Shown here piece after piece: positions 1-7,838 of a stretch of 33,739 nucleotides of DNA (position 1 is the first letter of the stretch; each line of letters opens with the position of its first letter). The position numbers were made by a program, and so were the translations under genes. The stretch is from Actinomycetota bacterium (GTDB lineage Bacteria; Actinomycetota; Acidimicrobiia; Acidimicrobiales; CAIXPF01), in contig VGBO01000025.1 in assembly GCA_016870475.1 (NCBI GenBank), forward strand, positions 1 to 33,739, in the 5' to 3' direction. Below the pieces are notes generated by a model, which saw nothing but the letters and a program-made list of their open reading frames with translations, made no database searches and was not told the origin of the DNA.

Positions 1-207
1 CGCCCCCGACCGCTCCCCGCCGAGGCGGGCGGCGAGGTCGGCCGTCGCGAGGAACCCGAGCCAGTCGCCGATCGCGGAGCACACCATGCCGAGCCAGAGC
101 CGGAAGAACCGCCGCGACCCGAAGATACGCTCGACGAAGCCGACCGACGCCTCCTCGGCCGGTGACACCCCCGGGTGGTAGGCGTCCAGTTGGCCGTCGG
201 CGGTCAC
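1..207 (-). CDS. MFS-type transporter, N-terminal fragment (runs off window)
   Basis: The first 69 codons of a minus-strand gene are present; the rest lies beyond the left edge. A hydrophilic leader of about 30 residues is followed by FFRLWLGMVCSAIGDWLGFL, typical of the first helix of major facilitator transporters. The GTG at 207 is chosen because a -10-like TAACGT (214-219) ends exactly 6 nt upstream, the leaderless layout seen repeatedly in this window. The gene follows topA on the same strand after 62 bp. In some actinomycetes an MFS segment next to topA is fused to thymidylate kinase; that cannot be tested here. Substrate unknown. Confidence 0.7.
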   Translation of the reverse strand, partial: MTADGQLDAYHPGVSPAEEASVGFVERIFGSRRFFRLWLGMVCSAIGDWLGFLATADLAARLGGERSGA

Positions 208-213
208 GGGGCC

Positions 214-219
214 ACGTTA
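214..219 (-). promoter_or_regulatory. -10 element of the MFS gene
   Basis: TAACGT on the minus strand, 6 nt before the GTG at 207. It fits the TANNNT-N6-9-start pattern and suggests leaderless transcription independent of topA. No clear -35. Confidence 0.4.
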
Positions 220-243
220 GGGGATGGCCTCCGCGCAGCCCGA

Positions 244-260
244 CCGGGTTCCCGACCCGG
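244..260 (-). terminator. weak hairpin after topA
   Basis: A perfect 6-bp stem (CCGGGT / ACCCGG, loop TCCCG) lies just past the topA stop. It has no U-tract and is only a candidate terminator. Confidence 0.25.
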
Positions 261-269
261 CCGACCCGC

Positions 270-2975
270 TCAGGAGGTCGGTCGCTTCCTCGCCGCGGGC
301 TTCTTCGTCGCCGGCTTCTTCGCCGCTGGCTTCTTGGCCGCCGGCTTCTTCGCCGCCGGCTTCTTCGCCTTCGTTCCACCACCGGCGGCGATCCGGGCGC
401 GCCGCTCGTCGAGCAGTTCGACGGCACGTTCCACCGTCAGCTCCTCGAGACGATCCCCCGTCCGCAGCGACGCGTTCGTCTCGCCGTCGGTGACGTAGGC
501 GCCGAAGCGGCCTTCCTTCACGACCAACGGCCGACCCGACACCGGGTCCGGACCGAGCTCGGCGAGCGGTGGCTTCGCCACACCGCGGCGCCGTTCCTTC
601 GGCCGGGCGAGGATCTCGAGGGCTTCCTCGAGGCCGATCGTCAGGAGTTGCCGCTCGGTCTCGAGGCTGCGGTTCTCGGTGCCCTTGCTGAGGAACGGTC
701 CGAACCGCCCGTTCGCGGCGACGACCGCCTCGCCGTCGGGCGCGATCCCGACCGTTCGGGGCAGGCGGAGCAGGTCGAGGGCGTCCTCGAGCGTGACGGT
801 CGCGATGTCCATGTCCTTGAACAGCGACGCCCGCGCCGGCTTCGCCACCTTCTTCGAACCCCGACCCGCCGACGGGGGCGGGTCGTCCCCGAGCTGAACG
901 TACGGACCGAACCTGCCGTTCCGCACGGCAACGGTCAACCCACTCTCGGGATCGACGCCGAGGTCACGGTTGTCGCCCGGAGCAGAGATCAACTCGAGCG
1001 CACGCTCGACCGTGAGCTCATCGGGTGGCAGGTCGTCGGGGATCGTCGCCCGGTCCTCGCCCCGTTCGACGTAGGGGCCGTACTTCCCGAAGCGGGCCAC
1101 GACCGGCACACCGTCCGCGTCGGCACCGAGGGGGACCGTCGACACCGCCCGGGGATCGATCTCGTCGAGGTGCTCCGTGATGGCGGTGCGCAGGCCCGGG
1201 GCATCGTCGGCACCGAGGTAGAAGCGTCGGAGCCACGGCACCATGGCCGTCTCCCCGCTCGCGATCCCGTCGAGGTCGTCCTCCATCCGGGCGGTGAACT
1301 CGTAGTCGACGAGGTCGGCGAAGTGGCGTTCGAGCATCTGCACGACCGCGAAGGCCATGAGCGTGGGGACGAGCGCTGTCCCCTTGCGCCACACGTACCC
1401 GCGATCCTGGATCGTCGACATGATCGACGCGTACGTCGACGGTCGACCGATGCCGAGCTCCTCGAGCCGCTTCACGAGCGACGCCTCGGTGTACCGGGAC
1501 GGCGGCTGGGTCTCGTGCCCCCGTGGAAGGAGTTCCACGACGTCGGCCCGATCCCCTTGGGCCAACGACGGGAGCTGGCGATCCTCGTCGTCGCCGTCGT
1601 CCGCGTCGTCGACCGTCTCGACGTACACACGGCGGAACCCGGCATGCGTGATCACCGTGCCCGACGTCGAGAACCCGACCTTCCGGCCCGATGCGGTCGT
1701 CGCACCGAGCCGGGCGGTGACCGTCTCGCCGACGGCGTCGTTCATCTGCGACGCGATCGTCCGCTGCCAGATCAGCTCGTACAGCCGGGCCGGGAGCGAC
1801 CGTTCGCCGAACTCTCGCCGAACCTCGTCGGGGCTGCGGAAGGTCTCGCCTGCGGGACGGATCGCCTCGTGCGCCTCCTGCGCGTTCTTCACCTTCTTGG
1901 CGTAGGTGCGCGGCGCATCGGGCAGGAACTCCCAGCCGTAGCGCCGCCCGATCTCCCCGCGGGCCGCAGCAATCGCCGTCTCCGACAGGCTGGTGCTGTC
2001 GGTCCGCATGTAGGTGATGAAGCCCTTGTCGTACAGCTCCTGCGCGGCGCGCATCGCCTGTCCCGACGTCAGGCCGAGCTTCCGGCCCGCCTCCTGCTGC
2101 AGCGTGGAGGTCATGAAGGGTGCAGCGGGTGAACGCCGGTAGGGGCGGGCCTCCACGTCGGTGACCTCGACCTCCCGTCCGCCGAGCCCCTCCACGATGC
2201 TGCGCACGGTCGCCTCGTCGAGCACGACGACGTCGGCACGGGCGGCGGCGCCGTCGGCGGTGAAGTCCTTGCCCGTCGCGACCCGTCGGTCGTCGACGGC
2301 GACGAGGCGAGCGCCGAACTCGCGGCCCTGCGCGCCGCCGGTGCGGAACGTGGCGTCGACGTCCCAGTAGGCGGCGGTCACGAACGCCATCCGCTCACGT
2401 TCGCGGTCGACGACGATCCGGACCGCGACGGACTGCACCCGACCGGCGGAACGGGCCGGCGACATCTTCCGCCAGACGACCTCGGACATCTTGAAGCCGT
2501 AGATCCGGTCGAGGATCCGTCGGGCCTCCTGGGCGTCGACGAGCTGCCGGTCGATCTCCCTCGGGTGGTCGATGGCGTGCTGGATCGCCTGCGGGGTGAT
2601 CTCGTGGAACACCATGCGGCGAACCGGGATCCGGGCCGGCGGTGCGAGCGCCTCGAGCAGGTGCCAGGAGATCGCCTCACCCTCGCGGTCCTCGTCGGTC
2701 GCGAGATAGAGCTCCTCCGCGTCACGGAGCAGCTTCTTGAGGTCGGCGACCTGGCCCTTCCGATCGGCCGGGATGATGTAGTGCGGCCGGAAATCGTTGT
2801 CGACATCGACGCCGAGCACGTCCCAGCGCTTCTTGTCGCCCTCGACCTGGCTGCCGCGCTCGGGCAGGTCACGGATGTGGCCGACGGACGGCCTGACGGT
2901 GTAGTCCTCGCCGAGGAACCCGGCGATGGTCCGGGCCTTGGCGGGAGATTCGACGATGACGAGGCGGGTGCCCAT
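270..2975 (-). CDS. topA: DNA topoisomerase I (type IA)
   Basis: A 901-aa omega protein that relaxes negative supercoils by single-strand passage. The N-terminal Toprim domain begins RLVIVESPAKA. The catalytic tyrosine is Y322 in GFITYMRTDST. Several C-terminal repeat domains (RFGPYV-type motifs) follow. The protein ends in a Lys-Ala-Pro tail of repeated KKPAA units in place of zinc fingers, as known for actinobacterial TopA, where such tails help DNA binding and processivity. The open frame reaches 3014, but the ATG at 2975 is chosen because MGTRLVIVESPAKA is the usual start and a promoter (TTGACA, TACCCT) places it almost at the transcript 5' end. Very secure. Confidence 0.97.
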   Translation of the reverse strand: MGTRLVIVESPAKARTIAGFLGEDYTVRPSVGHIRDLPERGSQVEGDKKRWDVLGVDVDNDFRPHYIIPADRKGQVADLKKLLRDAEELYLATDEDREGEAISWHLLEALAPPARIPVRRMVFHEITPQAIQHAIDHPREIDRQLVDAQEARRILDRIYGFKMSEVVWRKMSPARSAGRVQSVAVRIVVDRERERMAFVTAAYWDVDATFRTGGAQGREFGARLVAVDDRRVATGKDFTADGAAARADVVVLDEATVRSIVEGLGGREVEVTDVEARPYRRSPAAPFMTSTLQQEAGRKLGLTSGQAMRAAQELYDKGFITYMRTDSTSLSETAIAAARGEIGRRYGWEFLPDAPRTYAKKVKNAQEAHEAIRPAGETFRSPDEVRREFGERSLPARLYELIWQRTIASQMNDAVGETVTARLGATTASGRKVGFSTSGTVITHAGFRRVYVETVDDADDGDDEDRQLPSLAQGDRADVVELLPRGHETQPPSRYTEASLVKRLEELGIGRPSTYASIMSTIQDRGYVWRKGTALVPTLMAFAVVQMLERHFADLVDYEFTARMEDDLDGIASGETAMVPWLRRFYLGADDAPGLRTAITEHLDEIDPRAVSTVPLGADADGVPVVARFGKYGPYVERGEDRATIPDDLPPDELTVERALELISAPGDNRDLGVDPESGLTVAVRNGRFGPYVQLGDDPPPSAGRGSKKVAKPARASLFKDMDIATVTLEDALDLLRLPRTVGIAPDGEAVVAANGRFGPFLSKGTENRSLETERQLLTIGLEEALEILARPKERRRGVAKPPLAELGPDPVSGRPLVVKEGRFGAYVTDGETNASLRTGDRLEELTVERAVELLDERRARIAAGGGTKAKKPAAKKPAAKKPAAKKPATKKPAARKRPTS
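275..373 (-). repeat. 15-bp coding repeat (KKPAA units) at the topA 3' end
   Basis: The minus strand encodes about five tandem five-codon units reading KKPAA or close variants (KKPAT, RKRPT at the end). The plus strand shows recurring GGCTTCTTCGCCGCC. It encodes the basic TopA tail and could change length by slippage. Confidence 0.8.
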
Positions 2976-2983
2976 TGCCGATG

Positions 2984-3014
2984 AGGGTACGGGCAGACTG
3001 CGCGGGACTGTCAA
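2984..3014 (-). promoter_or_regulatory. topA promoter
   Basis: A perfect -35 TTGACA (3009-3014) and -10 TACCCT (2984-2989), separated by 19 bp, lie on the minus strand. The -10 ends 8 nt before the ATG at 2975, predicting a leaderless or nearly leaderless mRNA. The spacer is 1-2 bp longer than ideal. Confidence 0.55.
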
Positions 3015-3018
3015 GCGG

Positions 3019-3450
3019 TCATGTCGGAATGCGGAACGCGAAGGCGAGACGGACGAGGGTTCCGCCCGGCGTCCCGACGAAGACGACCTCGTCGGCGAGC
3101 GACCGCATCAACGGGATCCCGAGCCCCCCGTCGGGGAGGTCGGAGACGTCGAGCCGCCTGCCGTCGGGGGCGACCATCCCGCCGCCCCGGTCGGTGACCT
3201 CGACGACGAGGACCCCCTCGGTGACCGCGCACCGCACGACGACCGGCGCGTCCGATCCGGTGCGCTGGTGGGCGGTGATGGCGTTCGTCACCGCCTCGGA
3301 GACGGCGAGACGGACGTCGTCGATGCGGCCCGGGTCGAAGCCGGGGGCCGTGGCGGCGATCGAGGCGACGAACGCACGCGCCGTTGCGGAGTGGGTCACC
3401 TCGGGCGGGAGTCGAACTTCTGCCGCGCGAGCGTCGAGGAGCAGGATCAC
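3019..3450 (-). CDS. RsbW/SpoIIAB-like anti-sigma factor kinase
   Basis: A 143-aa GHKL/HATPase_c protein. The N-box is EAVTNAITAH, the G1 box DRGGG, and the G2-like segment GGLGIPLMRSLADEV. Such proteins bind an alternative sigma factor and phosphorylate the partner STAS protein on serine. The start is a GTG that overlaps the STAS gene stop by 4 bp (GTGA), so the two are translationally coupled. No sigma gene is adjacent, so the target sigma is unknown. It could instead be a free-standing partner-switch kinase. Confidence 0.85.
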   Translation of the reverse strand: MILLLDARAAEVRLPPEVTHSATARAFVASIAATAPGFDPGRIDDVRLAVSEAVTNAITAHQRTGSDAPVVVRCAVTEGVLVVEVTDRGGGMVAPDGRRLDVSDLPDGGLGIPLMRSLADEVVFVGTPGGTLVRLAFAFRIPT

Positions 3451-3782
3451 TGGTCCGCCTCCGTCTCGGTCACCACGTCGACGATCCGGTCGATGCCCAC
3501 GAGGAACAGCACGTCACGCACCGTGCCGGGTCGGACACGGAATCGGACGTCCGCCGCTCGGGCCCGTGCCCGCCGCACGACGCCGACGAGGACGCCGATG
3601 CCGGACGAATCGACGAAGTCGACCCCGCGCAGGTCGACCTCGACGGTTCCGTCGCCGCCCGCGGCGAACACTGCGAGCACCTGCGCCCGCGCCGCCGGCG
3701 CCGTCGCGAGGTCGAGATCACCGTGGAACCGGATCCGGGTGGACACGACATCGTCACCGCTCAGAGGTTTCTGACGTTGCAC
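3447..3782 (-). CDS. STAS-domain anti-anti-sigma factor (RsbV/SpoIIAA-like)
   Basis: A 111-aa STAS protein. The fold is recognisable from HGDLDLATAP and the motif VDFVDSSGIG (residues 54-63), which carries the serine that RsbW-type kinases phosphorylate. In the unphosphorylated form, family members sequester the anti-sigma factor. The GTG at 3782 is chosen because AGAGGA lies 9 nt upstream; an alternative GTG at 3746 has no ribosome binding site. The gene is first in a two-gene operon with the kinase. The same reading frame stays open far upstream, which is a composition artefact. Confidence 0.85.
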   Translation of the reverse strand: MQRQKPLSGDDVVSTRIRFHGDLDLATAPAARAQVLAVFAAGGDGTVEVDLRGVDFVDSSGIGVLVGVVRRARARAADVRFRVRPGTVRDVLFLVGIDRIVDVVTETEADQ

Positions 3783-3826
3783 TGCGGTCTGTCCTCTCAC
3801 ACGACGACGACATGCGCGCTGCACGA

Positions 3827-3832
3827 AACGTA
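3827..3832 (-). promoter_or_regulatory. -10 element of the rsbV-rsbW-like operon
   Basis: TACGTT preceded by GGGG on the minus strand, giving a leader of about 38 nt. The overlapping GGGTAC resembles the -10 box of stress sigma factors of the SigB/SigF type, which would fit autoregulation by the target sigma. No convincing -35 was found, so this is weak. Confidence 0.35.
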
Positions 3833-3947
3833 CCCCCAGTTGGGAGACCTTCAGAGGATGTCGCCACGTGACCAACTCGAGAGAAGGGGGAGAGACGATG
3901 CTCGGTAGCGAATCCGAAGCACTCCACCCGCAGCCGGATCGCGCAGG

Positions 3948-3953
3948 TAGGGT
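3948..3953 (+). promoter_or_regulatory. -10 element of the APC transporter gene
   Basis: TAGGGT ends 6 nt before the ATG at 3960, the same leaderless layout as at several other starts in the window. Confidence 0.4.
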
Positions 3954-3959
3954 CGATCG

Positions 3960-5123
3960 ATGGACGTCGGGCGCGGCGAGGACGCACTGACCACGAGCCT
4001 GCGCACCGTCCACGTGGTGGCAAGCGGGGTCGGCATCATCGTCGGCGCCGGGATCTACGTCCTGCTCGGCCCGGCGGCGCAGGAGGCCGGCGGACTCGTG
4101 TGGTTGGCGTTCGCCGTCTCGGCGGCGATCTGCTCGCTGACGGCGCTGAGCTACGCGGAGCTCGCCGGCATGTTCCCCCGGGCCGGCGGCGAGTACGAGT
4201 ACGCGAGCCATGTCTTCGGACGGCGGTCGACCTTCGTGGTGGGCTGGACGATGACCATGGGACTCGTCGTCGCGGGCGCCACCGTCGCCCTCGGTTTCGC
4301 CGAGTACGCGCGGTACTTCTGGGACGTCGAGCGCCGAATACCGGCAACCATCGTCATCATCGGCTCGGCCGCGGTCGCCGTGACCGGGGCCACCCGGTGG
4401 TCGAGGGTCGTCGTCGCGCTGAGCTCGATCAAGGTCGGCGGCCTGCTCTTCGTCACGGTCCTCGGGTTCGGTGCCACGGCTCGCGGCTCGGCGCTCGAGT
4501 CCCCGCCGGGATCGACCATGGAGGTCGCCGGCGGCGTCCTCGCCGCCGCAGCGCTCGTCTTCTTCGCGTTCATCGGTTTCGACGAGGTCGCAACCCTCTC
4601 CGAGGAGACGGCGGATCCCACCCGGACCACCCCGCGCGCGCTCCTGTGGTCGCTCGGGATCTCGGCGCTGCTCTACGTCGTGGTCGCCGTCGCCGCGGTG
4701 CGGACACTCGGCGTGGAAGCCCTGGCGAACTCCCCGCGGCCACTCACCGACATCGCGGCCACGGCGCTCGGCGACGGCGCCGGCACCACGATGGCCGTGC
4801 TCGCCCTCGTGACCACTGCGAACACCGTCATCCTCGTGCTCACGGCGGCATCGCGGATGGTGTTCGCTATGGGTCGCCGCGGCGACCTCCCGTCGCGCTG
4901 GGCACGCATCTCCGACAACGGTTCTCCGTCCACGGCGGTCGTCGCAGCGGCCGCGCTCATGGGAGCATTTGCGCTCGTCGGTGAGCTCAAGCTCATCGCG
5001 AGCGCGACCGACGTGATGATCTTCGCCGTGTTCCTCAGCGTGAACGTGATGGTCATCCGACTGCGGCGCACCGCCCCGGACCTGCCGAGGGCCTTCCGGT
5101 CGCCGTGGACGGTCGCGGCCTAG
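3960..5123 (+). CDS. APC-family amino acid permease, cut short by an in-frame TAG
   Basis: A 387-aa reading frame of an amino acid-polyamine-organocation transporter. The first helix carries the family signature GVGIIVGAGIYVLLG, which binds the substrate alpha-carboxyl and amino groups. Other family features are AGMFPRAGGEYEYASHVFG and FFAFIGFDEVATLSEE. About ten hydrophobic segments precede FRSPWTVAA, where a TAG at 5121-5123 stops translation. The same frame continues for 65 codons with what look like the last two helices (see next entry), so the intact protein would have about 12 helices and 453 residues. It is either a recent pseudogene, a shorter product, or a sequencing error. Substrate not predictable. 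Confidence 0.85.
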   Translation: MDVGRGEDALTTSLRTVHVVASGVGIIVGAGIYVLLGPAAQEAGGLVWLAFAVSAAICSLTALSYAELAGMFPRAGGEYEYASHVFGRRSTFVVGWTMTMGLVVAGATVALGFAEYARYFWDVERRIPATIVIIGSAAVAVTGATRWSRVVVALSSIKVGGLLFVTVLGFGATARGSALESPPGSTMEVAGGVLAAAALVFFAFIGFDEVATLSEETADPTRTTPRALLWSLGISALLYVVVAVAAVRTLGVEALANSPRPLTDIAATALGDGAGTTMAVLALVTTANTVILVLTAASRMVFAMGRRGDLPSRWARISDNGSPSTAVVAAAALMGAFALVGELKLIASATDVMIFAVFLSVNVMVIRLRRTAPDLPRAFRSPWTVAA

Positions 5124-5321
5124 CCGGTCCTTCCCTTCGCGGGACTCGCGACGACGGTCGGGATGGCGTTGCTGCTCGAACGCACCGCGGCGCTCGTCGG
5201 GGGCGCCCTGATCGCCGGGGGGATCGTCGTCGCCGTGGTCCGGAAACCGGGCTCGGCGGAACGGCGTGGCGCCGGATCCGATGCGGAGCGCCCGTCGCCG
5301 CTCCGACCGCATGACGAGTGA
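5124..5321 (+). pseudogene. C-terminal remainder of the APC permease, downstream of the TAG
   Basis: In the same frame as 3960-5123, 65 codons encode PVLPFAGLATTVGMALL and ALVGGALIAGGIVVAVV, two likely membrane helices, and then a charged tail ending at TGA (5319-5321). FRxP followed by PVLP and a last helix pair is the usual end of APC transporters. No start codon or ribosome binding site for separate translation was seen. One base change at the TAG (to TGG, TTG or CAG, for example) would restore the full gene. Confidence 0.7.
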
Positions 5322-5642
5322 CGCGGTGAGCGTCCAGTCCGAACGGAGCAGGCGCAGCACGGGGACGCGCACCGGCACGCGCATGCGACCGACCACCCGG
5401 ACGTCCGAGCCGTCCTCGACGGCGACGAGGTCGATCCGCTGATCATCACCGGCCGCGGTCACCGCCGCCGGTCCGTCGAGCGCTGCCCGGCGGGCCTCCT
5501 GCCGAACCCGGTGGACGAGCTGGACCTGTGCGACGACGATCACCCCGGCCTGCGCGACGAGAAGGACCATCACGAGCAGGACCGGCAGGAGCAGCGCGAA
5601 CTCCACGGTCGCCTGTCCGCCGTCACGATGCCGTCGGCACAT
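5301..5642 (-). CDS. tadE: TadE-like pseudopilin (recognisable part; no stop codon at expected end)
   Basis: The start at 5642 gives MCRRHRDGGQATVEFALLLP: a prepilin-peptidase site G|QATVEF with Glu at +5 and Phe at +6, then a hydrophobic helix, as in TadE minor pseudopilins. Similarity seems to end near TLTASLVMRSE (about residue 114, base 5301). There is no in-frame stop there: the frame stays open antisense through the APC gene to 3447. A TGA-to-CGA change two codons later is one possible cause. The gene overlaps the flp stop by 20 bp and the APC tail by about 21 bp. The 3' boundary given is my estimate. Confidence 0.6.
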
Positions 5643-5817
5643 CGTCCACCACCATGTCGAAGACGCTGTCGAAGAGCTCACCGACCCGTCCGGTCGTCGT
5701 CGCCCAGGTGATGACGAGCACGGCGATCGCCGCAGCGGCGAGCAGGACCAGCGCGTACTCGACGGTCGCCTGACCGGAGTCGGTGGGAACGGGACGCGGA
5801 CGACGGTGCAGGGGCAT
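5623..5817 (-). CDS. flp: Flp-family type IVb pilin
   Basis: A 64-aa prepilin. A short basic leader is followed by the processing site SG|QATVEYALVLL, with the Glu(+5)-Tyr(+6) pair that defines Flp pilins, then one hydrophobic helix (LVLLAAAAIAVLVITWA) and a short tail. It would be cut by a TadV-type prepilin peptidase (none in this window) and assembled into a thin pilus. The ATG at 5817 has an AAGGAG ribosome binding site 5 nt upstream, the strongest in the locus, as expected for the major subunit. It follows tadC after 61 bp. Confidence 0.88.
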   Translation of the reverse strand: MPLHRRPRPVPTDSGQATVEYALVLLAAAAIAVLVITWATTTGRVGELFDSVFDMVVDDVPTAS

Positions 5818-5878
5818 GGGATCTCCTTCGGTGGCAGGCCGCCGACGATGCCGACGGACGAGATGACGCACGGCGCCC

Positions 5879-6376
5879 TTACCCGGGGAGGGTGAGGCCG
5901 TCGAGGCTCGTGACGACGAGGGGGACGACGGCGACGAGGACGAATGCCGGCAGCACACCCCCGACGAGGGGAAGGAGGAGGCGCACGGGGATGCGTCGCG
6001 CCCGTTGCTCGAGGTCGCGGCGTCTCGCCGCGCGGAGCTCGGCGCCGAGCTGTTCGACCGGGCCGAGAACGGGCGCTCCTCCGGCGGCGTCGTGCAGCAC
6101 GCCGAACAGCCTCCGGATGGGACGGGGGGCACCGGGCGCACCGGCGCGCAGCGCCTCGGTGATCGCCCACCCGGCAGCGGCGCGGTCCGCGACCTCGCGC
6201 AGCGCCCTCTCGGCCGGCCCGGAACACCACGGGAGCACCTCGCCGATCGCCACACGCACGGTGCTCCCTCCGGCGAATGCGAGCCCGAGGAGCTCGACGA
6301 CCTCGAGCGTCGAGGCGAGCTCCCCCTCGACATCCGGACGGCGGACGAACCGCCCGACCCACCCACGGTCGCCCAT
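5879..6376 (-). CDS. tadC: TadC-like type II secretion F-domain protein
   Basis: A 165-aa inner-membrane platform protein of the Tad pilus. It has an amphipathic N-terminal half with a T2SSF-like core (STLEVVELLGLAFAGGSTV...) and a C-terminal hydrophobic helix (LLLPLVGGVLPAFVLVAVVPLVV). It is shorter than the usual TadC of about 300 aa, with only the C-terminal domain present. The ATG at 6376 overlaps the tadB stop by one base (TGATG). Assignment rests on position and the PVRLLLPLVGG-type end of the family. Confidence 0.75.
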   Translation of the reverse strand: MGDRGWVGRFVRRPDVEGELASTLEVVELLGLAFAGGSTVRVAIGEVLPWCSGPAERALREVADRAAAGWAITEALRAGAPGAPRPIRRLFGVLHDAAGGAPVLGPVEQLGAELRAARRRDLEQRARRIPVRLLLPLVGGVLPAFVLVAVVPLVVTSLDGLTLPG

Positions 6377-6936
6377 CAGCCCGCCACCCCGGCCACGATG
6401 CGACGCATGGCGAGCACGGCCGCCGCATCGAGCACTGCTGCGGCGCCGAGGCACGACCAGCCGAGCGGTGTGGTGAAGAGCAGGGTGCGGACGTCCGGAT
6501 CCCCGGCGACGAGGACCGCGGACACGAGCAGCGGTGCGACCATGAGCACCCGGGCCGAGGCCCTCGCCTGCGTCGCCTCGACGGTCGCCGCGGCGACGGC
6601 CTCGACCCGCATCCGCACGACGGCGGCGAGGCGCTCGACCGCCTCGGCGGACACGCCGCCGGATCGGATCTGGAGCGTGCACGCGGCGACGACGAACCGC
6701 AGGGTGGACGACTCGGCCCCCGACGAGGCCGCCCACTGTCGAAGGGCCTCGTCCGCCGGATCACCTCGCTGAAGCGACGCCGCCACGGCGCGCACCATCG
6801 TGGTCGCGTCGTCGCCGAGACCGTCCACGGACTCCCCGAACGCCGTAGGGAAGGATGCACCGGAGCGCAGCGACCGGGCGACCCCGTCGAGCAGGTCGAT
6901 GAGCACCACCTCGTCATCGGCCCGTCGCGTGCTCAT
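6376..6936 (-). CDS. tadB: TadB-like type II secretion F-domain protein
   Basis: A 186-aa protein whose core (LLDGVARSLRSGASFPTAF ... SGGVSAEAVERLAAVVR) matches the T2SSF fold of TadB. A C-terminal hydrophobic pair (ARVLMVAPLLVSAVLVAG; LGAAAVLDAAAVLAM) follows. The N-terminal membrane helices of typical TadB (about 300 aa) are absent. It would form the membrane platform with TadC above the TadA ATPase. The start overlaps the tadA stop by 4 bp (ATGA). Confidence 0.78.
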   Translation of the reverse strand: MSTRRADDEVVLIDLLDGVARSLRSGASFPTAFGESVDGLGDDATTMVRAVAASLQRGDPADEALRQWAASSGAESSTLRFVVAACTLQIRSGGVSAEAVERLAAVVRMRVEAVAAATVEATQARASARVLMVAPLLVSAVLVAGDPDVRTLLFTTPLGWSCLGAAAVLDAAAVLAMRRIVAGVAG

Positions 6937-7838
6937 CGCAACGCCGTTGCGTCGACCACGTCGGCGACGCGGCGCCGACCGTCGCCGTCGCGGACGAGTT
7001 GGACCACGAGGCCGACTGCGCCGACGACCTGCTCACGAGCGAACGCCGGCACGGTCGAGGGCTCCCCGAGGACGGCCATCGCCTCGAGGCGGCGGAGCAC
7101 GTCGCGCGGCGAGTTGGCATGACACGTCGACATCGACCCGCGGTGCCCCGAGTTCATCGCCTGCGCCATGTCGAGCACCTCCCCGCCCCGCACCTCGCCG
7201 ACGACGATGCGGTCGGGTCGCATGCGAAGCGCGTTCCGGACGAGCGTGCGGACGGGCACGTCCCCGACACCGTCGGCGTTCGGCCGCCTCGTCTCGAGCC
7301 GAACGACGTGGGGGTGGTCGAGACGGAGCTCGGCGACGTCCTCGACCGTCACGATCCGCTCGTCGTGCGGGATCGCCCGGGCGAGAGCGTTCAGGAACGT
7401 GGTCTTGCCGGTCGCCGTCCCGCCGGCGACGACGACGTTCGCCCTCTGCTGCACGGCGACCTCGAGCCGTCGCGCGGTCGCCGCATCGGTGAAGTCGACC
7501 ACCCGAGCGGCAGGGAGGGTGAACCGCCGGATCGTGATGCAGGGCCCGTCGGGCGCCACCGGAGGAAGCACGACGTTGGCGCGCGAGCCGTCGGGTAGGC
7601 GGACGTCGGCGAGCGGGCTCGCCCGGTCGACCCGGACACCCGCCGGCCCCACGACCCGCTCCACGAGCCGTTGCAGTTCGGTCGGCGCGAGCCGCAGCGC
7701 GAGCCGCTCGAGCCGCCCTGCCCGTTCGATCCAGACCTCCGGTCCGTTGACCATGAGCTCCGACACCGTCGGGTCGGCGAGGAGCGGGTCGAGGGGCCCG
7801 AAGCCCACGAGTGGGACCCGCCGTTGGTCAGGCGACAT
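6933..7838 (-). CDS. tadA: TadA/CpaF-family pilus assembly ATPase
   Basis: A 301-aa secretion ATPase of the VirB11/CpaF group that powers Flp pilus assembly. It has an N-terminal domain with FGPLDPLLADPTVSELMVNG (the usual CpaF start), ITIRRF, Walker A GGTATGKTT (139-147), Asp box VTVEDVAELRL, Walker B RIVVGEVRGGE, and a His box HRGSMSTCHANS. It is shorter than many CpaF proteins, lacking their N-terminal extension. The ATG at 7838 lies 11 bp inside the tadZ 3' end. The recognisable start rules out the longer open frame reaching 8867. Confidence 0.93.
   Translation of the reverse strand: MSPDQRRVPLVGFGPLDPLLADPTVSELMVNGPEVWIERAGRLERLALRLAPTELQRLVERVVGPAGVRVDRASPLADVRLPDGSRANVVLPPVAPDGPCITIRRFTLPAARVVDFTDAATARRLEVAVQQRANVVVAGGTATGKTTFLNALARAIPHDERIVTVEDVAELRLDHPHVVRLETRRPNADGVGDVPVRTLVRNALRMRPDRIVVGEVRGGEVLDMAQAMNSGHRGSMSTCHANSPRDVLRRLEAMAVLGEPSTVPAFAREQVVGAVGLVVQLVRDGDGRRRVADVVDATALR

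Noticed and set aside
275-373. Tandem repeat considered as a CRISPR array
   Set aside because: The 15-bp units have no spacers and encode the KKPAA tail of TopA in frame.
162-2132. A 656-codon plus-strand frame over topA
   Set aside because: It is the reverse shadow of topA, with no recognisable domain.
2976-3014. Longer topA start at 3014
   Set aside because: It would begin inside the -35 region and add 13 non-conserved residues. The ATG at 2975 gives the conserved Toprim start.
5121-5123. TAG read as pyrrolysine or selenocysteine
   Set aside because: tRNA-Sec here has a UCA anticodon and reads UGA. No pylTSBCD genes are seen. A mutation or base error is simpler.
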